A stretch of DNA of 12,309 bases, from positions 1 through 12,309 of the forward strand of contig SYID01000195.1 in NCBI GenBank assembly GCA_005798925.1, in the 5' to 3' direction. Position 1 is the stretch's first letter. Each line of letters opens with the position of its first letter. The position numbers and the translations under genes are program-made. The DNA is from Verrucomicrobiota bacterium. Lineage in GTDB: Bacteria; Verrucomicrobiota; Verrucomicrobiia; Opitutales; UBA953. Positions 6,098-12,309 of this stretch are shown in pieces. Below the pieces are notes generated by a model that was not told the DNA's origin, ran no database searches, and was given only the letters and a program-made list of their open reading frames with translations.

Positions 6098-7015
6098 ATG
6101 ACCGCCTTCCAATTCCACGGGCTCTGCCCCGCCACCCACACGCCGTTCCGCGGCGACGGCGCCCTGGACCTCGCCGTCGTCGAGCGCCAGGCCGGGCACC
6201 TGCTGGCGCGGAAGATCGACCGCGTGTTCATCGGCGGCACGACCGGCGAAAGCGCCTCGCTCACGGTGGCCGAGCGCCTCGCCCTCGGCGACCGCTGGGC
6301 CGCGGTCGCGCGCGCGACCGGCCTCAAGGTCGTCGTGCATGTCGGCGCGCAATGCCTCGCCGACGCCGCGGCGCTCGCCGCGCAGGCGCAGCGCAACCAG
6401 GCCGTCGCGGTCTCGATGATCGCGCCTTCCTATTTCAAGCCGCGCACCCTCGACGACCTCGTGGCGAGCTGCGCGCAGGTCGCCGCCGCGGCGCCCGGGC
6501 TGCCGTTCTATTACTACGACATCCCGGCGATGACCGGCATCGCCGGCTTCCCGGTCGATGACTTCCTGCGGGCGGCCGCGCCGCGCATCCCCAACCTCGC
6601 GGGCGTGAAATATTCCAACCCGGACCTCGGCGCCTACCTCCTGGGCAAGCGGCTCGAGGGCGGCAGATACGACCTGCCGTGGGGCATCGACGAATACTTC
6701 CTCGCCGCCCTGGCCATGGGCGCGCGAGGCGGGGTCGGCAGCACCTACAATTTCGCGCCCGGCCCGCTCCAACGCATGATGGCCGCCTTCCCGCACGGCG
6801 ACCTGGCGACCTGCCAGCTCGAGCAGGACCGGCTGATGCAGGTGATCCGCATCGTCGCCCGCCGCGGCTACATGGGCTGCGCGAAGGCGCTGATGACGCA
6901 CCTCGGCGTGCCCGTCGGTCCCGCCCGCCTGCCCAACGGCAACCCCGACGCCGCCGGCGTCAAGGCGATGCTAGGCGAACTCGACGCCATCGGCTTCTTC
7001 GCATGGAAAGACTGA
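6098..7015 (+). CDS. nanA: N-acetylneuraminate lyase (DapA/NanA family)
   Basis: 305 residues, the normal size for the class I aldolase DapA/NanA family, cytosolic. It is expected to cleave Neu5Ac to ManNAc and pyruvate. Visible features are GGTTGES (46-52) binding the pyruvate carboxylate, YYYDIP (138-143) with the catalytic Tyr140, and GVKYSN (169-174) with Schiff-base Lys171, plus a glycine-rich stretch around MGARGGVGSTYN. The call of NanA rather than dihydrodipicolinate synthase or another keto-acid aldolase rests on YYDIP-type residues and, mostly, on neighbours: mutarotases, transporter, sialidase and, convergently, AGE. It starts 5 nt after the MFS stop. Its last 13 nt overlap the sialidase start. 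Confidence 0.88.
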   Translation: MTAFQFHGLCPATHTPFRGDGALDLAVVERQAGHLLARKIDRVFIGGTTGESASLTVAERLALGDRWAAVARATGLKVVVHVGAQCLADAAALAAQAQRNQAVAVSMIAPSYFKPRTLDDLVASCAQVAAAAPGLPFYYYDIPAMTGIAGFPVDDFLRAAAPRIPNLAGVKYSNPDLGAYLLGKRLEGGRYDLPWGIDEYFLAALAMGARGGVGSTYNFAPGPLQRMMAAFPHGDLATCQLEQDRLMQVIRIVARRGYMGCAKALMTHLGVPVGPARLPNGNPDAAGVKAMLGELDAIGFFAWKD

Positions 7016-8121
7016 GCCTCCTCCTGGCCGCGCTCGCCTGCGCGGCGCCGGCCCTCGCCCAGCCCACGCTCATGGGCGACGCGCCCGTGGCCGTCTTCGA
7101 GGCGAAGAAGAACCTCCCGCACGCCTCCGTGCGGATCCCCTCGCTGCTCCGCACGAAGAAGGGCACGCTCATCGCCGTCGCCGAGGCGCGCGAGAAGGCG
7201 ACGGACCAGGCCGGCAACGACCTCGTGATCGCGACCTCGAAGGACGACGGCGTCACCTGGTCGAAGCCCCGCGTGGCCTACGATCAGGGCAAGGACAGCT
7301 GCAACAACCCGACGCTGGTCGAAGACGAGCTCATCGGCCGTGTCTTCCTCTTCTTCCAGACCTTTCCCGCCGGCAGCCATGAGTTCGGCCGCCTGCCCGC
7401 CGGTGACGCCGCGGAAGGGACGCGCATCCGCGTGCTCGCCTCGGACGACGAAGGCGTGACGTGGTCCCGGCCCGCGGACCTGACGCGCGACCTGAAGCCC
7501 ACGGAAGCGGTGACGACGGCCTCGGGGCCCGGCATCGGCATCAAGCTCAAGCACGCCTTGCACGCGGGGCGCCTCGTGGTGCCCTTCAACTCGCAGGACG
7601 CCAGGAAGAACTTCGTGAACTGGGTCGCCTACAGCGACGACGGCGGCCGCAGCTGGCACCGGGGAGGCAACGTGCCGCAGGACGGCGGACGACAGCTCAA
7701 CGAAGTCCAGGTCGCCGAGGCCCGGGACGGCACGGTCTACCTGAATTCCCGCCGCTGGAAGGGCGCGCCCTTCCGCAAGGTGGCCTGGTCCAAGGACGGC
7801 GGGCAGACGTGGTCGCCCGCGGCGGATGACGCCGCATTGCCCGATCCGACCTGCCAGGCGTCGTTGCTTCGCGTCGACGATGGCGCGACGTCGCGCTTCT
7901 ACTTCCTGAATCCCGCGGGCAAAGGCCGCGCCGACGGCACGCTCCGGCGCTCCGATGACGGCGGCAAGACATGGTCGCAGTCGACGCTGCTCTTCCCGGG
8001 ACCGTTCGCGTACAGCTCCATGGCGGCCATCAAAGGCGGACTGGGCGTGCTCTACGAACCCAACGGCAGCACTTCGGTCCTCTATCGCCGCGTCGCGCTG
8101 GAACCGGCGCCCGGCCGTTGA
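7003..8121 (+). CDS. Secreted exo-alpha-sialidase (GH33)
   Basis: 372 residues. The N-terminus MERLSLLLAALACAAPALA is a signal peptide with likely cleavage at ALA-QP (after residue 19), so it acts outside the cytoplasm. The sialidase fold is shown by VRIP (43-46), the RIP motif with the first Arg of the triad (Arg44), and by five Asp-boxes of form S-x-D-x-G-x-(T/S)-W at 79, 147, 211, 263 and 317. Candidate catalytic residues are Glu234 in NEVQ, an acid/base Asp in the 68-73 region and Tyr337 in FAYSSMA. The enzyme releases terminal sialic acids from glycans. The ATG at 7003 lies within the end of nanA and is set by the signal peptide; the open frame runs much further upstream but only through nanA out of frame. 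It ends 12 nt before the convergent AGE stop. Confidence 0.9.
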   Translation: MERLSLLLAALACAAPALAQPTLMGDAPVAVFEAKKNLPHASVRIPSLLRTKKGTLIAVAEAREKATDQAGNDLVIATSKDDGVTWSKPRVAYDQGKDSCNNPTLVEDELIGRVFLFFQTFPAGSHEFGRLPAGDAAEGTRIRVLASDDEGVTWSRPADLTRDLKPTEAVTTASGPGIGIKLKHALHAGRLVVPFNSQDARKNFVNWVAYSDDGGRSWHRGGNVPQDGGRQLNEVQVAEARDGTVYLNSRRWKGAPFRKVAWSKDGGQTWSPAADDAALPDPTCQASLLRVDDGATSRFYFLNPAGKGRADGTLRRSDDGGKTWSQSTLLFPGPFAYSSMAAIKGGLGVLYEPNGSTSVLYRRVALEPAPGR

Positions 8122-8133
8122 ACCCGCGCGCGC

Positions 8134-9330
8134 TCAGAAGGCGCCTTCCAGCATCTGCCAGCACAGCAGCTTCTGGCGCGGCATGTGGAAAGGTCCTTTC
8201 CACATGTTGCCCTTGAGCTCCGTCGTCGGCCGGCCTTGGCGATCCAGGTAGCCGAACCATTCGCCGTGCTCCCGGTCGGGGAAATGCGCGTAGGCCCAGT
8301 CATGGACCTGTCGGTGCATCTCGGCGTACTTGGCGTCCCCGGTCATCAGATGCGCCAGCAAGGTCGCGATGATCGCTTCGTTGTGCGGCCACCAGAACTT
8401 CATGAAATGCCAGTATTCCTGGATGGGCTTGCCGTGCACGTCGGTGAAATAAAGGAGCCCCCCGTGCTCGCGGTCCCAGCCGCGCTCCCACATGTGGTCG
8501 AGCATGGCGAGGCCGAGCCGCTTCAGTGCTTCGTCGTCAGCGCGGCGCGCCTCGCGCAGCACGAACCACGCGGCCTCGATGGCGTGTCCCGGATTGAGGA
8601 GCCGGCCGTCGAAATGGTCGTAGACTTCGCCGGCCGGGCCGACGACCTCCATCACCGCGCGCAGGTCATGCTTCACGAAATCACGGGCGATCTCGTCGAT
8701 GGCTTCGCGGGCCCACTGCGTGAGCGTCCGGCCGAGCACCGTCACGTCGCCGAGGTCGGCGCGGAGGTCCTGCGCGGTGGCCAGCGTCATCATCAGAGGG
8801 GCGAGGCCCTTCATCGGCCGGGTCTCGGGAGAGACCTTCGGAGGGATGCGGCCCGGCTCGCGGTGGTGGCGGAGGAAGGTCCCGTAGGCCGCCAGGGCGC
8901 GCTCCTTCCATTTGGCCTGCCCGGTCGCGCGATGCACGGCGCCGTAGCCGATCGCGGCGAAGCATTCGCTGAAGACGTAGCGGCGCATGCGTAACGGGTC
9001 GCCCGCGGCGGTGACGGTGAAATGCAGCTTGCCGGAAAGGTCGGCGCACCGGTCGTGAAGGAAGTCCGCGCACGACAACGCCGCCGCGAGCCACTCCGGA
9101 CGCGGCTCGACCGTGTTGTAGAGGTTGGCGAACGTCCAGGCCGCGCGACCTTGGAACCAGACGGACTTGTCCGAATCGAGCAGCTCGCCCTGCCGGCCGA
9201 GCGCGGTATGGATGCCGCCGTTCACGCGGTCGAGGCCATGCTCCAGCCAGAACGGGATGACGTCCCGCAACAGGCCGTCGCGATAGGTCCGGATGAGCTC
9301 GGCTCGGCGTTGCTCGAGGTAAGGCGTCAC
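8134..9330 (-). CDS. N-acylglucosamine 2-epimerase (AGE family)
   Basis: 398 residues, the usual AGE length; an (alpha/alpha)6-barrel cytosolic enzyme that interconverts ManNAc and GlcNAc without phosphorylation. Landmarks are WFQGRAAWTFANLYN (58-72), NPGHAIEAAWF (246-256) with His249, WWPHNEAI (313-320) with His316, and GNMWKGPFHMPR (374-385) with His382. His249 and His382 are 133 residues apart, the same spacing as the catalytic His239 and His372 I recall from Anabaena AGE. I chose GTG 9328-9330 (MTPYLEQRRAELIRTYRDG) because it gives the family N-terminus and no other credible start lies downstream of the neighbour's stop. A related cellobiose epimerase or other sugar epimerase is possible, but the sialic-acid context favours ManNAc. 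It is convergent with the sialidase gene and 31 nt downstream of an unknown membrane-protein gene. Confidence 0.88.
   Translation of the reverse strand: MTPYLEQRRAELIRTYRDGLLRDVIPFWLEHGLDRVNGGIHTALGRQGELLDSDKSVWFQGRAAWTFANLYNTVEPRPEWLAAALSCADFLHDRCADLSGKLHFTVTAAGDPLRMRRYVFSECFAAIGYGAVHRATGQAKWKERALAAYGTFLRHHREPGRIPPKVSPETRPMKGLAPLMMTLATAQDLRADLGDVTVLGRTLTQWAREAIDEIARDFVKHDLRAVMEVVGPAGEVYDHFDGRLLNPGHAIEAAWFVLREARRADDEALKRLGLAMLDHMWERGWDREHGGLLYFTDVHGKPIQEYWHFMKFWWPHNEAIIATLLAHLMTGDAKYAEMHRQVHDWAYAHFPDREHGEWFGYLDRQGRPTTELKGNMWKGPFHMPRQKLLCWQMLEGAF
8182..8206. repeat. 25-bp palindrome inside the AGE gene near its 3' end
   Basis: The two 12-nt arms CATGTGGAAAGG (8182-8193) and CCTTTCCACATG (8195-8206) are perfect reverse complements around a single base. 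On the minus strand it encodes the conserved MWKGPFHM segment that carries catalytic His382. It also lies about 60 nt beyond the sialidase stop on the plus strand, so it would form a hairpin in that operon's 3' trailer if transcription continues. It has no T-tract. Confidence 0.8.
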
Positions 9331-9361
9331 GACGGTGATGCTGGAACGGCGGCGGGCCGCG

Positions 9362-10036
9362 TCAACGCCCGGACTCCGGAGGCGCCAGGAAGGGCGCCGC
9401 GGCGGGCGCGTCCCCGTAATAATGGCGGATGAGACCGGCGAGGTGCTCCTTGACGTCCGGCTCAAGGAAAGCCCCGAAATGGATTTCTTTGCCCTGCGAG
9501 GCGACGACGACCGAATCCACGGGCTTCTTGTTCCGGCTCGCACCGCGGTAGGCCAAGGAGACCTTGACCGCTTCGCCGGCCGGCAAGGTCGACGTCCAGC
9601 CGACATAAGGAAGGATCCGGAAACGGAACGCCACGAGGTCGTCGGTCAGCGTGAGCCGATAGCGGGCGATGGTGAGACCGAAGCCCACCAGGAAGAACGG
9701 CACGTAGAAGAGCGCCAGCAGGGCGAAGTGCCACCAATCAGGCTGCGTGACCATCCGGCCGTTCATCTTCAAAGGACCTTGGGACAGTCCGTAGAAGAGC
9801 GCCACGCAATGCACGCAGGTGAAGATCAGCCAGCACCAGCCGAACCAGGTCCCGAGCCGCACGCCGTAGGTCACGCCCTGGAAGCCCGGCTCCGCCGAGA
9901 CCTTCGGATGGCCTCGGGCCACCTCTTCGTCGGAGAGGACCTTGGCCTCGCGGCCCGCCGCCATCGCCGCCTGGCGCGCTTCCACCTCTTGCTTCATGCG
10001 GGTGAGCTTGGCCCCGAAGTCTCTGATCAGTCCCAT
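9362..10036 (-). CDS. Two-TM membrane protein of unknown function (paralogue B)
   Basis: 224 residues, no recognised family. The first ~45 residues are charged and helical in look (LTRMKQEVEARQAAMAAGRE), followed by two hydrophobic segments at about 61-84 and 101-124. After them comes a beta-rich cytosolic or periplasmic domain with RYRLTLTDDLVAFRF (125-139), AVKVSLAYRGA (156-166) and a closing helix LAGLIRHYYGD (199-209). The C-terminal domain resembles that of the gene directly upstream, so the two are paralogues. The layout of two TM helices and a small beta domain is reminiscent of bacterial PH-like membrane proteins, but that is only a resemblance. ATG 10034-10036 is used; no Shine-Dalgarno is visible. 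It lies 26 nt after the upstream paralogue and 31 nt before AGE, so co-transcription is likely. Confidence 0.75.
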   Translation of the reverse strand: MGLIRDFGAKLTRMKQEVEARQAAMAAGREAKVLSDEEVARGHPKVSAEPGFQGVTYGVRLGTWFGWCWLIFTCVHCVALFYGLSQGPLKMNGRMVTQPDWWHFALLALFYVPFFLVGFGLTIARYRLTLTDDLVAFRFRILPYVGWTSTLPAGEAVKVSLAYRGASRNKKPVDSVVVASQGKEIHFGAFLEPDVKEHLAGLIRHYYGDAPAAAPFLAPPESGR

Positions 10037-10062
10037 GGAAATGGATTATCGGCGGGGCCGGC

Positions 10063-10710
10063 TCAGGCAACTCCGTTGAAATAATGATCGATGAGGATGG
10101 CCAGGCGGGCGCGCTTGTCGTGGTCCAGGTCATCGCCTAGCACGATCTCGGCTTCGCCCGACCCCACGACCACGGACAACTGCGCATAGGCGCCGCCATG
10201 CTTCCCGCTCAGGTGGGCGCCCCGGTAGGCGAGCCCCACGCGGACTTCGTCGGCGATCGGCAGCCGCCACTCCTTGTTAATGCGGCCGAAGACAAGGCGA
10301 CGGACCACCAAGGCGTCTTCGCCGAAGATCAGCTCATGTCTGCGCATGATCATCCGCAGAGGGAAGTAGACCACCGCGGCGGAGGGCAGCAGGAAGATGA
10401 CGCTGGCGTAAAGGAACGGGTGGTCCGTGCGGGCGAACAGATCGAAGGTCATGACGTAACACATCGCCACACCCCCCAGCATGAAGCCCCCGAGCAGGAT
10501 CCAATTCCAGATCCCGATGACGTCCGAACGCAGCAACCACCCGTCGACCCGAGGCTCTTGCCCCGGGAGCGCCTTGGCCAGCTCGGCGTGATGCGAAGGG
10601 AGGATCCGCAGACCCTTCTCGGCGACGGGCACGTATTCCTTGTCCGAGCGGGCGGCGCACCACTGCTCGCATTCGGTCAGCTGCTCGGCCAAGGGTCTGG
10701 CGTCGGACAT
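10063..10710 (-). CDS. Two-TM membrane protein of unknown function (paralogue A)
   Basis: 215 residues, unrecognised. An N-terminal soluble stretch (1-60) contains CEQWCAAR and HHAELAKAL. Two hydrophobic segments follow at about 67-88 and 98-120, then a beta-rich domain with RHELIFGEDALVVRRLVFG (124-142), EVRVGLAYRGA (155-165) and a terminal LAILIDHYFNG (203-213). The V-x-V-x-LAYRGA motif and the final LI-x-HY(F/Y) helix are shared with the downstream gene, at nearly equal positions, which shows duplication. The start is ATG 10708-10710. It is the first gene of the minus-strand group leading to AGE and is divergent from the secreted hydrolase, with 86 bp between them. No function can be assigned; involvement with sialic acid would be guilt by association only. 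Confidence 0.75.
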   Translation of the reverse strand: MSDARPLAEQLTECEQWCAARSDKEYVPVAEKGLRILPSHHAELAKALPGQEPRVDGWLLRSDVIGIWNWILLGGFMLGGVAMCYVMTFDLFARTDHPFLYASVIFLLPSAAVVYFPLRMIMRRHELIFGEDALVVRRLVFGRINKEWRLPIADEVRVGLAYRGAHLSGKHGGAYAQLSVVVGSGEAEIVLGDDLDHDKRARLAILIDHYFNGVA

Positions 10711-10796
10711 AGGCCGACCCTAATCGCAACCACCCGGCCGTCCAGCCAACGCTGGCTTGAACCAAAGCGGTTTCTGGCTGTCGATGTCACAACCCC

Positions 10797-12089
10797 ATGC
10801 GACCGCTCCTCGCCCTGCTCCTCCTGCCTTTAGCCGTCCTGGCCGACGGCACCAAGCACACCGTCACCTACCCGGCGTCGGAAAGCCCCGGCGAACTGGC
10901 CTTAGCCGCCACCTACAATCTCTGGATACCGGAAGGCTTGAAGCGCGTGCGCGGGGTCATCGTGCATCAGCACGGTTGTGGCGAAGGCTCCAACAAAGGG
11001 GCGGTGACCGCAGCCGACGACCTCCACTGGCAGGCGCTCGCCCGCAAGTGGGATTGCGCGCTGCTCGGCCCGGTGATCCACCAGCCGGAGAAGGCGGATT
11101 GCCGGCTGTGGTCGGACCCGCGCAAAGGCTCAGGAAAGGCCTTCCTGAAGGCCCTCAAGGACCTCGGGCAGGCCAGCGGCCATCCGGAGCTGGCGGAGGC
11201 CCCCTGGTGCCTCTGGGGACACAGCGGCGGCGGCTCCTGGGCCAGCATCCTGCAGGCGGAACATCCGGAGCGTATCATCGCCATCTGGTTCCGTTCCGGC
11301 ACGGCCTACGCTTACTGGCAGAACGAGGCGGACGGAAAGCCGGGACGTTATGGTCCGCCAGTCGTCCTCCCGCCCGAAGCCTACGGGATTCCCATGGTCG
11401 CCAACCCGGGCGTGAAGGAGAACGGAGACAAGCGTTTCAACGGCGCGTGGACCGGGGCGGTCGCCATGTTCAAGGAATACCGCCGCAAGGGGGCTCCGAT
11501 CGCCTTCGCGCCCGATCCGCTGACCTCCCACCAGACGGGCGACCAGCGTTACGCTTCGATCGCGTTCTTCGACGCCTGCCTCGCGCTGCGCCTGCCGGAG
11601 TCGGGCAACGCCCTCCGCAAGATCGACCAGTCGAAGGGCTGGCTCGCCCCGCTGCTGGGCGACGAAGCCAAGCCCGCGGGCGCCTACGCCGGCGACAAGG
11701 CTGAGTCCTGCTGGCTGCCTGACGCCGCCTTCGCCAAGGCCTGGACCGAATACGTGAAGACCGGCGCCACGAACGACTCCACGCCGCCGCCCGCGCCGTT
11801 CCACGTCGCGACCAAGGCCCTCCCCGAAGGCGTCGAAGTGACTTGGGATGCGCACGCCGACTTCGAGAGCGGTCTCCGCCAGTTCCTCATCAAGAAGGAC
11901 GGCCAGGTGATCGGCCGCGTGCCGGAGAAACTCGCGAACCCGTTCGGTCGTCCGCTCTTCCAAGGTGTGACCTATGGCGACACCCCGACGCAGCCGCTGG
12001 CGGCGATGCGGTTCGTCGACCAGGGCGCGAAGCCCGGCTCGAAGTACGAGGTCGTCGCGGTGAACTCGGTCGGCCTGGAATCGAGGTAA
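10797..12089 (+). CDS. Secreted alpha/beta-hydrolase (esterase-like) with C-terminal FnIII-like domain
   Basis: 430 residues. The signal peptide MRPLLALLLLPLAVLA is probably cleaved after residue 16. The catalytic domain (about 20-320) has an oxyanion-type HQHGCGEG (57-64) and a nucleophile elbow GHSGGGSWA (141-149) with Ser143; His245 in TSHQTGD may complete the triad. This layout recalls polyhydroxybutyrate-depolymerase/feruloyl-esterase-like secreted hydrolases. After TPPPAPF (329-335), the last ~95 residues look like a fibronectin-III module: VEVTWDA (346-352), then a strand with IKKDGQVIG, and ending YEVVAVNSVG (417-426). The substrate is not determinable. Deacylation of O-acetylated sialic acid or other glycans would suit the neighbourhood but is speculation. 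It has its own upstream region, divergent from paralogue A, and no clear Shine-Dalgarno. Confidence 0.82.
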   Translation: MRPLLALLLLPLAVLADGTKHTVTYPASESPGELALAATYNLWIPEGLKRVRGVIVHQHGCGEGSNKGAVTAADDLHWQALARKWDCALLGPVIHQPEKADCRLWSDPRKGSGKAFLKALKDLGQASGHPELAEAPWCLWGHSGGGSWASILQAEHPERIIAIWFRSGTAYAYWQNEADGKPGRYGPPVVLPPEAYGIPMVANPGVKENGDKRFNGAWTGAVAMFKEYRRKGAPIAFAPDPLTSHQTGDQRYASIAFFDACLALRLPESGNALRKIDQSKGWLAPLLGDEAKPAGAYAGDKAESCWLPDAAFAKAWTEYVKTGATNDSTPPPAPFHVATKALPEGVEVTWDAHADFESGLRQFLIKKDGQVIGRVPEKLANPFGRPLFQGVTYGDTPTQPLAAMRFVDQGAKPGSKYEVVAVNSVGLESR

Positions 12090-12109
12090 TCGCCGCTCAG
12101 CCGGACAAT

Positions 12110-12137
12110 AAAAAGGGCCGGCCCTCCGGCGGCCCTT
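12110..12137 (-). terminator. Intrinsic terminator of eno, possibly bidirectional
   Basis: An 8-bp stem pairs AAGGGCCG (12113-12120) with CGGCCCTT (12130-12137), around a 9-nt loop. Read on the minus strand it lies 21 nt after the enolase stop and is followed by TTTTTATT, a classical rho-independent terminator. On the plus strand the same stem follows the hydrolase stop by about 23 nt and is trailed by the weaker TTCGCTTT, so it may also end that gene. Confidence 0.8.
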
Positions 12138-12158
12138 CGCTTTGCCGGCGACCAAGGA

Positions 12159-12309
12159 TTACTGGCCCCAGGTGCAAGTGCTGCCGGCGTAGATGGCCTT
12201 GGCACCGAGCTCTTCCTCGATGCGCAGGAGCTGGGTGTATTTAGCCACGCGGTCAGAGCGGCAGAGGGAGCCGGTCTTGATCGGGCCGGCGTTGAGGCCG
12301 ACGGCGTTC
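12159..12309 (-). CDS. eno: Enolase (phosphopyruvate hydratase), C-terminal fragment
   Basis: The last 49 codons of a gene that enters from beyond the window. The segment GPIKTGSLCRSDRVAKYTQL and then LRIEEELGAKAIYAG matches the highly conserved enolase C-terminus (GQIKTGS..RSDR.AKYNQL.RIEE.LG in E. coli). It includes the GxIKTGS...RSDR stretch that contributes to the active site. Enolase converts 2-phosphoglycerate to phosphoenolpyruvate in glycolysis. The final residues STCTWGQ are a variable tail. It converges on the secreted hydrolase, with a shared terminator between them. Confidence 0.96.
   Translation of the reverse strand, partial: NAVGLNAGPIKTGSLCRSDRVAKYTQLLRIEEELGAKAIYAGSTCTWGQ

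Noticed and set aside
10742..10757. Short inverted repeat CCAGC-CAAC-GCTGG in the divergent spacer
   Set aside because: Only a 5-bp arm; such repeats are expected by chance in GC-rich DNA, so no operator is claimed. A TTGAAC at 10757-10762 lacks a credible -10.
11958..11981. FQGVTYG peptide present both in the secreted hydrolase (388-394) and in paralogue B (52-58)
   Set aside because: The surrounding residues differ and the domains look unrelated; a seven-residue match is most likely coincidence.

Overview
The window is about 12.3 kb of GC-rich bacterial DNA with dense, mostly protein-coding content. It holds a sialic-acid (N-acetylneuraminate, Neu5Ac) scavenging locus flanked by housekeeping and unknown genes. 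Several features suggest a Verrucomicrobiota/PVC-type bacterium, possibly Opitutae-like: cyclically permuted mutarotases, an N-acylglucosamine 2-epimerase (AGE) route, an OGG1-type glycosylase, and start codons mostly without clear Shine-Dalgarno sequences. This placement is inference from gene content and was not checked by any search.

Layout. At 1-898 (+) lie the 3' end of a FecCD-type permease and an overlapping ABC ATPase, which is the tail of an iron/siderophore/cobalamin importer operon. At 2627-843 (-) is a run of a tRNA-Asn(GUU) with a TTGACA-type promoter, a 39-residue very basic protein, a small lipoprotein and an OGG1-family 8-oxoguanine glycosylase. The protein genes are tightly packed (GTGA overlap, then a 5-nt gap), and the glycosylase gene ends inside the ABC ATPase gene. 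At 2784-8121 (+) is the sialic-acid cluster: two tandem kelch-type mutarotases (one apparently cytosolic, one with a signal peptide), an MFS transporter, a DapA/NanA-family lyase and a secreted GH33 sialidase. From the second mutarotase onward the genes overlap or are within 5 nt, so they look like one transcript. At 10710-8134 (-), converging on the sialidase, are two paralogous two-TM membrane proteins of unknown function and an AGE-family epimerase. At 10797-12089 (+) is a secreted alpha/beta-hydrolase with a C-terminal FnIII-like domain. At 12309-12159 (-) is the C-terminus of enolase, followed by a strong intrinsic terminator that may serve both strands.

How the genes fit together. The sialidase would release Neu5Ac outside the cytoplasm and the exported mutarotase would equilibrate its anomers. 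The MFS protein would import it, NanA would cleave it to ManNAc plus pyruvate, and AGE would convert ManNAc to GlcNAc. This matches the kinase-late route known from Bacteroides/Tannerella rather than the E. coli NanK/NanE route. No sugar kinase, deacetylase, deaminase or regulator is visible here, so the lower pathway must lie elsewhere.

The most unusual structures are a perfect 15-bp inverted repeat whose right arm contains the start codon of the exported mutarotase, the pair of unrecognised paralogous membrane proteins upstream of AGE, and the 39-residue basic protein.
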